DNA from: Umezawaea sp049997955
GTDB taxonomy: Bacteria; Actinomycetota; Actinomycetes; Mycobacteriales; Pseudonocardiaceae
Reading direction: 5' to 3'
NCBI GenBank assembly: GCA_049997955.1
Contig: JAEBDY010000008.1
Span: forward strand, 1 to 64,000
Length of the DNA stretch: 64,000 nucleotides
Of this stretch, positions 8,552 to 17,356 are shown piece after piece. The notes under the pieces were generated by a model. The model saw only the letters and a list, made by a program, of their open reading frames with translations, was not told the origin of the DNA and did not search any database. The translations under genes and the position numbers were made by a program. Position 1 is the stretch's first letter. Each line of letters opens with the position of its first letter.

Positions 8552-9457
8552 ATGGAGACGCGTCAGCTTTTGGCGTTCACAACTGTGGTTCAAACGGGAA
8601 GTTTTACGAAGGCCGCCGCCACTCTTAATTGCTCGCAGCCCACGATCACTACCCGTATCAAGGCACTGGAGGAGACGCTCGGAGTCTCGTTGTTCCGACG
8701 ACTTCCCAGAGGCATCCAGATGACGTCCGCGGGCGTTGAGCTCCTGCCCTTCGCACGCAACATCATCACCCTTACCGACAAGGCCAGAAAAGCCATCACG
8801 ATGAACGGCGAGCCTCACGGCAAGCTGGTCATCGGCAGCGCACAGAGTTTGACCGACTACCGGCTGTTACCACTCATCGAGTACATGTGCTGGCGCTATC
8901 CGAGCGTCCAGATCTCGCTGCACTCGCGGAACACGCAGTCGAACCTGTCGTCGGTTCGGGAAGGGCGTCTCGACTGCGCGTTCTTCATCGGCCCGATCGA
9001 GCCCCGCGAGGGACTGGAGTCGACGGTGCTCTGCCCCGAGCCGCTGGTCATGGTCAGCGGACCGACCCACGCCCTCACCAGGCGGTCGGTGATCACCGAG
9101 GACGAACTGCGCGGCAGCACGCTGGTCAGGGCCGAGAACGGCGCCAGCTACTACGAGCAGTTCGAGCAGGCCCTGGGGTTGCACGACACCGAGTCGAGGT
9201 CGCCGGTGCTGGCGCTCGACTCGATCGACGCCGCCAAGCGCGCGGTCGCCTCGGGCCTGGGGATCTCGCTGGTCCCCGAGGTCACGGTCGCGGCGGAGCT
9301 GGCGGACGGCAGGCTGCGCAGGCTGCCGTGGGTCCCACCGTTCCGGGTGTACACGCAGTTCGCGTGGCGCCAGGACAACTCGGGCAACCCGTCGGTGACC
9401 GCACTGGTCTCCGCGGCGGCCCAGGTCGTCAGCGAACAGGTGGCCACCCCTGCTTAG
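8552..9457 (+). CDS. LysR-family transcriptional regulator
   Basis: 301 residues. The winged helix-turn-helix is at the N-terminus (METRQLLAFTTVVQTGSFTK, then NCSQPTITTRIKALEETLG), followed by the periplasmic-binding-like effector domain from about residue 90. ATG at 8552 is favoured over an upstream TTG because GGGGAG precedes it. The first third of the gene is less GC-rich than its neighbours. LysR proteins usually control a neighbouring or divergent gene; here the next genes on the same strand are the CGNR protein and the threonine-synthase-like enzyme. The effector is unknown. Confidence 0.9.
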   Translation: METRQLLAFTTVVQTGSFTKAAATLNCSQPTITTRIKALEETLGVSLFRRLPRGIQMTSAGVELLPFARNIITLTDKARKAITMNGEPHGKLVIGSAQSLTDYRLLPLIEYMCWRYPSVQISLHSRNTQSNLSSVREGRLDCAFFIGPIEPREGLESTVLCPEPLVMVSGPTHALTRRSVITEDELRGSTLVRAENGASYYEQFEQALGLHDTESRSPVLALDSIDAAKRAVASGLGISLVPEVTVAAELADGRLRRLPWVPPFRVYTQFAWRQDNSGNPSVTALVSAAAQVVSEQVATPA

Positions 9458-9460
9458 AAC

Positions 9461-9509
9461 GGGACCGTTCTTGGGCTCTTCGGGCGCGAAAGCGTCCAAG
9501 AACGGTTCC
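9461..9509. terminator. inverted repeat downstream of the LysR gene
   Basis: Arms of 14 bases (GGGACCGTTCTTGG and its complement with one mismatch) separated by 21 bases. It could terminate the LysR transcript or be an operator for the next gene. Confidence 0.45.
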
Positions 9510-9559
9510 GGCGGTACCGTGGGCGGCGGACAACCACCCAACGCGTCTGGCGGGTAGCC

Positions 9560-10093
9560 ATGATCGAGCCGTCGGCCGACGCCGAGCTGGTCCGGGCGTT
9601 CACCAACACCGTCGACCTCGACGACGAGACCGACGAGTTCGCCACCACCACCGCCGCGGGCGAGTGGCTGCTGGCACTCAAGCTCCTCGACCGGCCCGCC
9701 CAGCCCACCGCTGCCGACCTGCGGTCGCTGGTCGACCTGCGCACCGGCATCCGCGAGGCCCTCACCGCCGACGGACCGGCCTCGCCCCACCTGCTCGGCG
9801 TCGGCGAGGCGGTGCTCCGCTCGCTGCCCGTGCACGCCAGCCTCTCCCCGCAGGCCCCGCTCATCCCCTCCCCCGGACTCTCCGGGGTGCCTCGCGCGCT
9901 GGCGACCATCGGGATCGCGTGGTCGCGCCTGGTTGTGACGGGGCAGTCGGCGCGGCTCAAGAGGTGCCCGGCGGAGACGTGCGGCTGGGTGTTCTGGGAC
10001 GTCTCGCGCAACAACAGCAGGCGCTGGTGCACGATGCGGGTGTGCGGCAACCGCGCCAAGGCCAGGACGTTCTCCGCCAAGCAACGAGCTTGA
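9560..10093 (+). CDS. CGNR zinc-finger (ABATE-domain) protein
   Basis: 177 residues. The C-terminal CGNR zinc finger is clear: RLKRCPAETCGWVFWDVSRN followed by RRWCTMRVCGNRAKARTF, four cysteines that bind zinc and probably contact nucleic acid. The N-terminal part matches the putative stress-response (ABATE) domain usually found with it. Such proteins are treated as transcription factors, but few have been studied. It lies 27 bp before the threonine-synthase-like gene and may be co-transcribed with it. Confidence 0.85.
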   Translation: MIEPSADAELVRAFTNTVDLDDETDEFATTTAAGEWLLALKLLDRPAQPTAADLRSLVDLRTGIREALTADGPASPHLLGVGEAVLRSLPVHASLSPQAPLIPSPGLSGVPRALATIGIAWSRLVVTGQSARLKRCPAETCGWVFWDVSRNNSRRWCTMRVCGNRAKARTFSAKQRA

Positions 10094-10120
10094 TCCACGG
10101 TCGTCTGGTTGGCTGGCGGC

Positions 10121-11338
10121 ATGAGCTACAGCCGGTTGACGCACCTGGACTGCGCCCGCTGCCACCGCCGGTACGACGCCGACGTGCTGGCGAACCTGTG
10201 CGAGTGCGGTTCGCCGCTGTTGGCCCGCTACGACCTGGACGCCGTGCGCGGCGACGTCACGCCCGCGGACCTGGCGGGCAGGCCGCCGACGCTGTGGCGC
10301 TACCACGAGGTGCTGCCGGTGCGGGCCGAGGCGAACGTGGTGAGCCTCGGCGAGGGCATGACGCCGCTGCTGCCGCTCCCCCGGCTCGGCGAGGCGCTCG
10401 GCGTGCCGGGGCTGCTGATGAAGGACGAGGGGCTGGTGCCGACCGGGTCGTTCAAGGCCCGCGGCGCGGCGGTCGGGGTGTCGCGGGCGGCGGAACTGGG
10501 CGCGAGCGCCATCGCCATGCCCACCAACGGCAACGCGGGTGCGGCGTGGGCGCTGTACGCGGCGCGCGCGGGTCTGCGGAGCGTGATCGCGATGCCCGTG
10601 GACGCGCCGGAGATCACCCGTGCCGAGTGCGCGGTCAGCGGCGCCGACCTGTACCTGGTGAACGGCCTCATCGGCGACGCCGGGAAGATGATCGGCGAAC
10701 TGGTGTCCACTTCGGACGGCGCGCTGTTCGACACGTCGACGTTGAAGGAGCCCTACCGCGTCGAGGGCAAGAAGACGATGGGGTACGAGATCGTCGAGCA
10801 GCTCGGCTGGCGCTGCCCGGACGTGGTCCTCTACCCGACCGGCGGCGGGGTCGGGCTGATCGGGATCCACAAGGCGCTGCTGGAGATGCGGGAACTCGGC
10901 TGGATCACCGGGAAGCTGCCGCGGCTGGTCGCGGTGCAGGCCGCCGGGTGCGCGCCGATCGTCAAGGCGTTCGAGGCGGGCGAGCGGACCGCGGAGCCGT
11001 GGCCGGAGTCGAGCACGATCGCGTTCGGCATCAACGTGCCGAACGCACTGGGGGACTTCCTGGTCCTGGACGCGCTGTACGACACCGGCGGCACGGCGGT
11101 CGCGGTGGACGACGAGGCGCTGCTGGCGGCGCAGGAGCTGTGCGCACGGCTCGAAGGCGCGTTCGTCTGCCCGGAGGGCGCGGCGGCGTTCGCGGCTGTC
11201 CGGCTGCTGCGCAAGCAGGGGTGGCTCGCCGAGGACGAGGAGGTCGTGGTCCTCAACACCGGTGCGGGCATCAAGTACCCGAACGCGGTTACCGTCTCCG
11301 TACCCACGCTGGACATCGGCGAGAAGCTGCCGGGCTAG
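10121..11338 (+). CDS. thrC: threonine synthase-like PLP enzyme
   Basis: 405 residues. An N-terminal zinc-ribbon-like segment (Cys11, Cys14, Cys27, Cys29) precedes the fold-type II PLP domain. SLGEGMTPL and the cofactor lysine in GSFKARGAA (Lys112) are typical, as is the phosphate-binding loop TGGGVGLIG. Threonine synthase converts O-phosphohomoserine to threonine. A second, housekeeping thrC next to hom and thrB is usual in actinobacteria, so this copy could be a paralogue with another substrate. ATG at 10121 fits the family N-terminus. The downstream hydrolase begins 8 bp after its stop. Confidence 0.8.
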   Translation: MSYSRLTHLDCARCHRRYDADVLANLCECGSPLLARYDLDAVRGDVTPADLAGRPPTLWRYHEVLPVRAEANVVSLGEGMTPLLPLPRLGEALGVPGLLMKDEGLVPTGSFKARGAAVGVSRAAELGASAIAMPTNGNAGAAWALYAARAGLRSVIAMPVDAPEITRAECAVSGADLYLVNGLIGDAGKMIGELVSTSDGALFDTSTLKEPYRVEGKKTMGYEIVEQLGWRCPDVVLYPTGGGVGLIGIHKALLEMRELGWITGKLPRLVAVQAAGCAPIVKAFEAGERTAEPWPESSTIAFGINVPNALGDFLVLDALYDTGGTAVAVDDEALLAAQELCARLEGAFVCPEGAAAFAAVRLLRKQGWLAEDEEVVVLNTGAGIKYPNAVTVSVPTLDIGEKLPG

Positions 11339-11346
11339 GAGAGTTC

Positions 11347-12144
11347 ATGGTCGTCGTCAACGGGCTGGAGATCGCCCACCGGCAGAGCACGGGCACCGGG
11401 AGGCCGGTGGTGCTGGTGCACGGAAACTCGTCGTCGTCCAGGACGTGGCAGCCGCTGCTGGACGGGCCGTTCGGGCGGCGCTTCCGCTGCCTGGCTCTGG
11501 ACCTGCCGGGCCACGGCGGCTCGCAGAGCCCTGACGGGGGCTACTCGATCGCGACCTTCACCGCCGCGGTGAGCGGGTTCTCCGACGTGCTGAACGTCCC
11601 GGACGCGGTGTTCGTCGGCTGGAGCCTCGGCGGGCACGTCGTGCTGGAGGCCGAGCCCCAGCTGCCGGAGGCGGCGGGGTTCGCGATCTTCGGCACGCCG
11701 CCGCTGCCCAGTCCGGCCGCGGTGCCCTCGGCGTTCCTCCCGAACCCCGCGATGGGGATCGGCTTCACCGGCGAGGTGAGCGAGGAGGACGCCGCGGCGT
11801 ACGCGGCGAGCTTCGTCGCACCCGGCTCGAAACTGCCGCTGCACGGGTTCATCGCGGACATCCTCGCGACCGACCCCGCGTCCAGGGAGGGCGTGGGCGC
11901 CTCCATCGCCTCGGGCGCCATCTCCGACGAGGCCGCGATCGTGGCGGGGATGCGGCAGCCGCTCGCCGTGCTCCACGGCCGCGAGGAGCAGCTGGTGTCG
12001 CTGGACTACCTGCGGGGCCTGGACATCCCGACGCTGTGGCGCGGCGAGGTGCAGGTGGTCGACGACGCCGGGCACGCGCCGCACGAGGAGGCGCCCGAGG
12101 CGTTCGCCGAGCTGCTGGCGAAGTTCGTGGACGACCTGGACTAG
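11347..12144 (+). CDS. alpha/beta fold hydrolase
   Basis: 265 residues. VVLVHGNSSSSRTW supplies the oxyanion-hole motif, GWSLGGH the nucleophile elbow, and DDAGHAPHEE the catalytic His. The size and cap region fit general esterase/haloperoxidase-like hydrolases. The start follows GGAG by a few bases, and the gene is tightly linked to the threonine-synthase-like gene. Its stop codon overlaps the convergent LacI stop by 4 bp (12141-12144). The substrate cannot be inferred. Confidence 0.85.
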   Translation: MVVVNGLEIAHRQSTGTGRPVVLVHGNSSSSRTWQPLLDGPFGRRFRCLALDLPGHGGSQSPDGGYSIATFTAAVSGFSDVLNVPDAVFVGWSLGGHVVLEAEPQLPEAAGFAIFGTPPLPSPAAVPSAFLPNPAMGIGFTGEVSEEDAAAYAASFVAPGSKLPLHGFIADILATDPASREGVGASIASGAISDEAAIVAGMRQPLAVLHGREEQLVSLDYLRGLDIPTLWRGEVQVVDDAGHAPHEEAPEAFAELLAKFVDDLD

Positions 12145-13160
12145 CGGGGCGGGCCGGTGCTGCCCCTCGGGACCAGCACCGGCACCTGGTCCTCGACGTC
12201 CGCGGGCGGCTCGCCGTCCAGCACGGTCAGCAGGGTCTTCGCCGCGCGCTCGCCGAACGCGAACGTGTCGCGCGCCAGCGCGGTCAGCGGCGGGTGGAGC
12301 AGGCGGCACAGCGGCGAGTCGTCCCACGCCACCAGCGACACGTCGTCCGGGACCGCGACACCCAGTTCGGCCGCGACCCCCGCGCCCGCGACGGCCATCA
12401 CGTCGTTGTCGTAGACGATCGCGGTCGGCGGTGTGCGGCCGGTCAGCAGGTCGCGGGTCGCGCTCGCGCCCTGCCCGTCGGTGTAGTCCGTGGCCACGCA
12501 CTCGGCGGCCGTGATGCCCCACGCTGCGGCGGCCTCGTGGAACGCGGTCGTGCGGCGCTCGGTGTGCAGCAGACCGGGCAGGCCCGCGACCCGTGCGATC
12601 CGCCGGTGCCCCAGAGCGCCGAGGTGTTCGACGACCGACACCATCGCCTTGGCGTCGTCGGCCCACACGCTGGCCAGACCGCCGTGGTGGCCGGGGCCGC
12701 CGATGACCACGGCGGGCAGCCGCAGGCCCTCCACGAGGGCGATCCGCTGGTCGTCCACGCGCAGGTCGACCAGGAACACGCCGTCGACCCGCTGCTCGGA
12801 GGACCAGCGCCGGTACAGCGCGACCTCCGCGGTCTGGTCCTCCACGACCTGGAACATCAGCGCGACCGACCGGGTCGACAGCTCGGCCTGCAGGCCGGAG
12901 ATCAACTGGAAGAAGAACGACTCGACGCCGAGGGTGCGGGCGGGGCGGGCGAACACCAGCCCGACCGTGTCGGCGCGGGCGGCGGACAGGGCGCGGGCGG
13001 CGCTGTTCGGCCGCCACGCCAACTCGTCGGCGACGGCGAGGATGCGCCGCCGCGTCGCCTCGGAGACGCCCGTTCGGCCGTTGAGCGCGAGCGAGACAGC
13101 GCCTTTCGACACGCCCGCGCGCAGCGCGATGTCTCGGATCGTCGGACGTTTCACACGCAC
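12141..13160 (-). CDS. LacI-family repressor of the glycan operon
   Basis: 339 residues. The N-terminal LacI helix-turn-helix is RPTIRDIALRAGVSKGAVSL, with hinge residues up to about 65. A periplasmic-binding-type sugar domain follows, ending with a typical VAWDDSPLCRLLHPPLT segment. GTG at 13160 or 13154 can start it. It is divergent from the ABC importer and glycosidase operon and almost certainly represses it until an oligosaccharide is imported. A near-perfect palindrome of the LacI-operator type lies in the gap. Confidence 0.93.
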   Translation of the reverse strand: MRVKRPTIRDIALRAGVSKGAVSLALNGRTGVSEATRRRILAVADELAWRPNSAARALSAARADTVGLVFARPARTLGVESFFFQLISGLQAELSTRSVALMFQVVEDQTAEVALYRRWSSEQRVDGVFLVDLRVDDQRIALVEGLRLPAVVIGGPGHHGGLASVWADDAKAMVSVVEHLGALGHRRIARVAGLPGLLHTERRTTAFHEAAAAWGITAAECVATDYTDGQGASATRDLLTGRTPPTAIVYDNDVMAVAGAGVAAELGVAVPDDVSLVAWDDSPLCRLLHPPLTALARDTFAFGERAAKTLLTVLDGEPPADVEDQVPVLVPRGSTGPPR

Positions 13161-13205
13161 CAGCCTGTCCGGAAGTAGACAAGTGAATCGATTGGGAGTA
13201 GCTCC

Positions 13206-13223
13206 AGCTATACCGGTTTAGCT
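13206..13223. promoter_or_regulatory. LacI-type operator
   Basis: AGCTATACCGGTTTAGCT, an 18-bp palindrome with only one mismatched pair and the central CG step typical of LacI-family sites. It lies 30 bp before the start of the solute-binding protein gene. Confidence 0.7.
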
Positions 13224-13252
13224 ACGGTCGGGACAACACGGAGGTGCGCCTG

Positions 13253-14527
13253 ATGCGGACGACTCGACGCGTATTCCTGACGGGCTTGGCGGCAGCGACC
13301 CTCGCAGGCTGCGGGCTGTCCGGCACGAGCCAGGAGGGAGGTGCGGTCGGCGGCGAGGTCAAGGGCGAGATCACCTTCCAGACGTGGGCGCTGAAACCCG
13401 AGTACACGGGGTACGTGGAGGGTGTCATAGCCTCCTTCCAGCGGGAACACGCCGGAACGACGGTCAGGTGGATCGACCAGCCCGCCGACGGGTACCTGAC
13501 CAAGGTACTGGCCGACGCGTCCGCGGGCTCGCTGCCGGACGTGGTCAACGTGCCGCCGGACCTCAGCTTCCCGCTGGCCAAGGCGGGCCAACTGGTCAAC
13601 CTGGACGAGGCGGCGGCCGACGCGAAGAACGACTATCTCGACAATGCGTGGGCGGCTTACGCCATTCCGGGTAAAGCGGGCACGTACGGTTTCCCATGGT
13701 ACTTGAACACCGGTCCGGTGTTCTACAACAAAGCGCTGTTCACGCGGGCCGGGCTGGATCCGGACAAGCCCCCGACGACCTTCGCCGAGCTGGAGGCCGC
13801 CGCGCAGGCGATGGCCCGGAGCACCGACCGCACGGTCGCGATGCTCGGCCAGACGCCGTCGATCGCGGACTTCGGGCTCTACGGCGTGGAGATGATGAAC
13901 GCCGACGGCACGGAGTTCACCTTCAACTCGGCCAAGGGCGTCGAGCTGGTCGACATGTACAAGCGCATGTACGACGCGGGCGGGTTGGTCGCGGAGGCGC
14001 TGACGCAGAACTACACCGGGTCCGGCGCGAAGTTCATGGCGCAGCAGACCGCGCTGACCCCCGGCTCGGCCTACGACCTCGGCAAGTTCAAGACCGACGC
14101 GCCCTCGCTGTACCCGAACATCGGCATCACCAAGCCGATCACGAACACCGGCAAGGCCAACATGTTCGTGCACGGCGTCTCGGTGCCGAACTCCAGCAGG
14201 AACAAGGCGACCGCGCTGGCGTTCGGCCGGTTCGTGACGAACGCGGAGAACCAGCTGGCGTTCTCCAAGATCGCGACGATCTTCCCCAGCTCCAAGGGCG
14301 GCATGCTGGACCCGTACTTCACCACCGAGGACGGGACCGACGAGGCCAGGGTGCGCGTGGCGGCGGCGAAGCAGCTCGGCGACTCGGTGAACTACACGCC
14401 GGTGCAGTTCAGCCAGCAGATGCAGGACTCGCTGCGGCAGCACCTCGCGGACGCCATGCTGGGCAAGAAGTCCGCGAAGCAGGCCCTGGACGACACGGTC
14501 GCCGAATGCGACCGCCTGCTCGGATGA
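13253..14527 (+). CDS. ABC sugar-binding lipoprotein (Tat-type signal)
   Basis: 424 residues. The start MRTTRRVFLTGLAAATLAGC combines a twin-arginine motif (RRVFL) with a lipobox (LAGC), so it is likely exported folded and then lipidated. The rest is a family 1 extracellular solute-binding protein (EITFQTWALKPEYTGYVEGV, WIDQPADGYLTKVLADASAG). ATG at 13253 has GGAGG 8 bases upstream; the GTG at 13244 is too close to that site. It is the first gene of the operon and captures the oligosaccharide for the two permeases that follow. Confidence 0.92.
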   Translation: MRTTRRVFLTGLAAATLAGCGLSGTSQEGGAVGGEVKGEITFQTWALKPEYTGYVEGVIASFQREHAGTTVRWIDQPADGYLTKVLADASAGSLPDVVNVPPDLSFPLAKAGQLVNLDEAAADAKNDYLDNAWAAYAIPGKAGTYGFPWYLNTGPVFYNKALFTRAGLDPDKPPTTFAELEAAAQAMARSTDRTVAMLGQTPSIADFGLYGVEMMNADGTEFTFNSAKGVELVDMYKRMYDAGGLVAEALTQNYTGSGAKFMAQQTALTPGSAYDLGKFKTDAPSLYPNIGITKPITNTGKANMFVHGVSVPNSSRNKATALAFGRFVTNAENQLAFSKIATIFPSSKGGMLDPYFTTEDGTDEARVRVAAAKQLGDSVNYTPVQFSQQMQDSLRQHLADAMLGKKSAKQALDDTVAECDRLLG

Positions 14528-15408
14528 GCGTGAGCCACCACAGGGTCCTCACCCCGTGGCTGTTCCTGCTGCCGGGGCTCGCGGTGGTGATCACGTTCAG
14601 CCTGGTGCCGTTCGTGAACATGATCGTGCTGTCGTTCACCAACGCGACCGCGCTTGGCGGAGGGCAGTTCACCGGGCTCGCGAACTTCCAGCGGATGCTG
14701 GACGACCCGAAGTTCTGGTTGGCGCTGCGCAACAGCTCCCTCTACCTGGTGTGCATCGTGCCGCCGCTGGTGGTGCTGCCGCTGCTGATCGCGCTGCTGG
14801 TGCAGAAGAAGCTGCCCGGCATCACGTTCTTCCGCACGGCGTTCTTCACGCCGGTGATCGCGTCGGCGGTCGTCGTGGGGCTGATCTGGACCTGGCTGCT
14901 GGACAGCCAGGGACTGGTCAACAACGTGCTGCGGGCGTTGGGGTGGATCAGCAGGCCGGTGCCGTTCCTGACCGACGAGTGGCTGCTGCTGTTCAGCGCG
15001 ATGCTCGTGACGGTCTGGAAGGGCCTCGGCTACTACATGATCATCTACCTGGCGGCGCTCGGGAACGTGCCGAACGACCTGCACGAGGCCGCGCAGGTCG
15101 ACGGCGCGGGCCCGGTCCGGCGGTTCTTCGCGGTCACCGTTCCCGCGCTGCGGCCGACGATGGTGCTGGTGGCCGCGCTGTCGGCGGTCAACGGGTTCCG
15201 GGTGTTCTCCGAGATCCACCTGCTGTCCGGCGGATCGGGCGGTCCCGGCGGGGCGGACACCTCGCTGGTGATGCTGATCCAGCAGACCGGCACCGGCCTG
15301 ACCGGCAACGTCGGCTACGCGTCCGCGCTGAGCCTGGTGCTGTTCGCGATCACGCTGGGGCTGCTGCTGGTCACGTTGCGGCTCAACCGGCGGGAGGACG
15401 CCCTGTGA
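14524..15408 (+). CDS. ABC sugar permease, MalF/LacF type
   Basis: 294 residues with six predicted membrane helices. The cytoplasmic EAA loop LHEAAQVDGAGPVRRFFAVT contacts the ATPase. The start overlaps the binding-protein stop (ATGA), so translation is coupled. It forms the pore with the next gene product. No ATPase gene is present, so the pair probably shares an MsmK-type ATPase encoded elsewhere. Confidence 0.93.
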   Translation: MSVSHHRVLTPWLFLLPGLAVVITFSLVPFVNMIVLSFTNATALGGGQFTGLANFQRMLDDPKFWLALRNSSLYLVCIVPPLVVLPLLIALLVQKKLPGITFFRTAFFTPVIASAVVVGLIWTWLLDSQGLVNNVLRALGWISRPVPFLTDEWLLLFSAMLVTVWKGLGYYMIIYLAALGNVPNDLHEAAQVDGAGPVRRFFAVTVPALRPTMVLVAALSAVNGFRVFSEIHLLSGGSGGPGGADTSLVMLIQQTGTGLTGNVGYASALSLVLFAITLGLLLVTLRLNRREDAL

Positions 15409-16211
15409 AGCGGGTCGTGCGGTACGCGTTGCTGCTGCTGGTCCTGGTCATCACCACCGGACCGTTCCTCTGGCAGCTGTCCACGTCGCTCAAGGGCGCG
15501 GGCGAGGACGTGTACGCGCCGGTCTTCGTGCCGTCCGAGCCGACGCTGGGCAACTACGCGGGCGTGGCCGACGCCGTCCCGGTGTGGACGTTCGCGCTGA
15601 ACTCCCTGCTGGTGGCCGTGGTGAACGTGATCGCCAACTGCGTCGGCGCGTCGATGGCGGGCTACGCGCTGGCGCGCCTGAGGTTCCGCGGCCGCAGGCT
15701 CGCCGCGCTGGTGTTCGCGTCCGGCATCCTGGTGCCGTTCGAGGTCATCCTGATCTCGCTGTTCCTGGTCATGCGGTCGTTCGACCTGACGAACACGCTG
15801 ACCGCGGTCGTGCTGCCCGGCGCGATCGGCGCCCTGAACGTCCTGTTGATGCGCAACGCCTTCCTGGCCCTGCAACCGGAGGTCGAGGAGGCCGCGGTCA
15901 TCGACGGCGCCAACGCGTGGCAGCGGTTCACCCGCATCGCGGTGCCGTCCGCGCGCGGCACGATCCTCGTGGTCGCGCTGTTCTCGTTCATGTTCAGCTG
16001 GGACGACTTCCTGTGGCCGCTGGTGGTGCTCAGCGACCCGGACAAGTACACGCTGACGATCGGGCTCGCGTACCTCCAGGGCACGTTCTTCCAGAACCAG
16101 CGGCTCGTCGCGGCGGGCACGATCATCGCCGTCGCACCGCTGATCGTCCTGTTCATCAGTCTGCAGAAGCACTTCTTCCGCGGAGTCGGCGAAGGTGCCA
16201 TCAAGGGCTAG
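15405..16211 (+). CDS. ABC sugar permease, MalG/LacG type
   Basis: 268 residues, six membrane helices, EAA loop VEEAAVIDGANAWQRFTRIA. The GTG start overlaps the previous stop (GTGA). It is the second half of the importer pore. The coupling of three transporter genes followed at once by glycosidases indicates one transcription unit for uptake and breakdown. Confidence 0.93.
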   Translation: MKRVVRYALLLLVLVITTGPFLWQLSTSLKGAGEDVYAPVFVPSEPTLGNYAGVADAVPVWTFALNSLLVAVVNVIANCVGASMAGYALARLRFRGRRLAALVFASGILVPFEVILISLFLVMRSFDLTNTLTAVVLPGAIGALNVLLMRNAFLALQPEVEEAAVIDGANAWQRFTRIAVPSARGTILVVALFSFMFSWDDFLWPLVVLSDPDKYTLTIGLAYLQGTFFQNQRLVAAGTIIAVAPLIVLFISLQKHFFRGVGEGAIKG

Positions 16212-16222
16212 GAGGGAACGTC

Positions 16223-17356
16223 TTGCTGCGATTCGGTGTCAACTACACCCCGTCCTCCGGATGGTTCCACCACTGGCTGGACTTCGACCTGGACGCCGTC
16301 CGGGCGGACTTCGCGTCGATCGCCGGACTGGGGCTCGACCACGTGCGGGTGTTCCCGCTCTGGCCGGTGTTCCAGCCCAACCGGGGCCTGGTGCGGCCGA
16401 AGGCCGTGGATCAGCTCGTGTCGATGGTCGACGCGGCGGCGGCGTTCGGGCTCGACGTGCAGGTCGACGCGTTGCAGGGCCACCTGTCGAGCTTCGACTT
16501 CTACCCGTCGTGGGTGCAGACCTGGCACCGCCGCAACGTGTTCACCGACCCGGACGTGGTCTCCGGGCAGGTGTTCTACCTCCGGACGCTGCTGGAGGCG
16601 TTGCGGGACCGGCCGAACTTCCTCGGGATGACGCTGGGCAACGAGACGAACCTGCTGGTCGGGTCGAACCCGCTCACACCGCGGGAGGCCTCGCGCTGGC
16701 TGGAGTCGCTGCTGGCCGTGTGCGACGCGACCGCGCCGGGGCTCCCGCACGTGCACTCCGAGTACGACGCCGTCTGGTACGAGGACGGGCACCCGTTCCA
16801 GCCCTCGCACGCGGCGGGTCTCGGCGCCATGACGACCGTGCACTCGTGGGTGTTCAACGGGACCGCGCAGCGCTACGGGCCGTTGAGCGTGGAGAGCGTG
16901 CACCACGCGGAGTACCTGGTGGAGCTGGCCAGGGCGTGGGGCGCGCCGAACCGGCCCGTGTGGCTCCAGGAGATCGGGGCGGCGCAGCCGGAGATCAGCG
17001 CCGAACAGGCGCCCGAGTTCGCCGAACGGACCCTGGCGAACGTGCTGACGTGCGCGGACCTGTGGGGCGTCACGTGGTGGTGCTCGCACGACGTCGACCG
17101 GGCGCTGGTCGACTTCCCCGAGCGCGAGTACGAGCTGGGCCTGCTGACGACCGAGCGCAGGGTGAAGCCGCTGGGCGAGACCGTGGCGCGGATCGTCGCC
17201 TCCGCTCGGGAGAACCCTCAGGCAGCGGTGGCGCGGACGGCTTCGCTGAAATTGACTGGTGACCGGTCGACGTGGGGGCCCGGTGGCGCTTTCTTCGACG
17301 AGTGGATGGGCCTCGCACGGGACGGCGTGCGAGCGGCGATCGAAGTGGAGCGATAG
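16223..17356 (+). CDS. GH5-like beta-mannosidase (probably GH5_18)
   Basis: 377 residues from TTG at 16223, with GGAGGG 6 bases upstream. RFGVNYTPSSGWFHHWLDFD and DHVRVFPLWPVFQPN match the GH5-type TIM barrel; the likely acid/base is Glu141 in TLGNETNLL and the nucleophile Glu250 in WLQEIGAAQ. There is no signal peptide, so it acts in the cytoplasm. From memory it resembles subfamily GH5_18, whose Bifidobacterium member cuts the Man-beta-1,4-GlcNAc core left after N-glycan trimming. That subfamily call is inference. Its place between importer and alpha-mannosidase supports it. Confidence 0.75.
   Translation: MLRFGVNYTPSSGWFHHWLDFDLDAVRADFASIAGLGLDHVRVFPLWPVFQPNRGLVRPKAVDQLVSMVDAAAAFGLDVQVDALQGHLSSFDFYPSWVQTWHRRNVFTDPDVVSGQVFYLRTLLEALRDRPNFLGMTLGNETNLLVGSNPLTPREASRWLESLLAVCDATAPGLPHVHSEYDAVWYEDGHPFQPSHAAGLGAMTTVHSWVFNGTAQRYGPLSVESVHHAEYLVELARAWGAPNRPVWLQEIGAAQPEISAEQAPEFAERTLANVLTCADLWGVTWWCSHDVDRALVDFPEREYELGLLTTERRVKPLGETVARIVASARENPQAAVARTASLKLTGDRSTWGPGGAFFDEWMGLARDGVRAAIEVER

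Noticed and set aside
8887..12144. 1085-residue plus-strand frame running through LysR, CGNR, thrC and hydrolase genes
   Set aside because: Only its last 265 residues (from 11347) are a real gene; the rest is low-complexity Arg/Gly/Ala shadow of genes in other frames.
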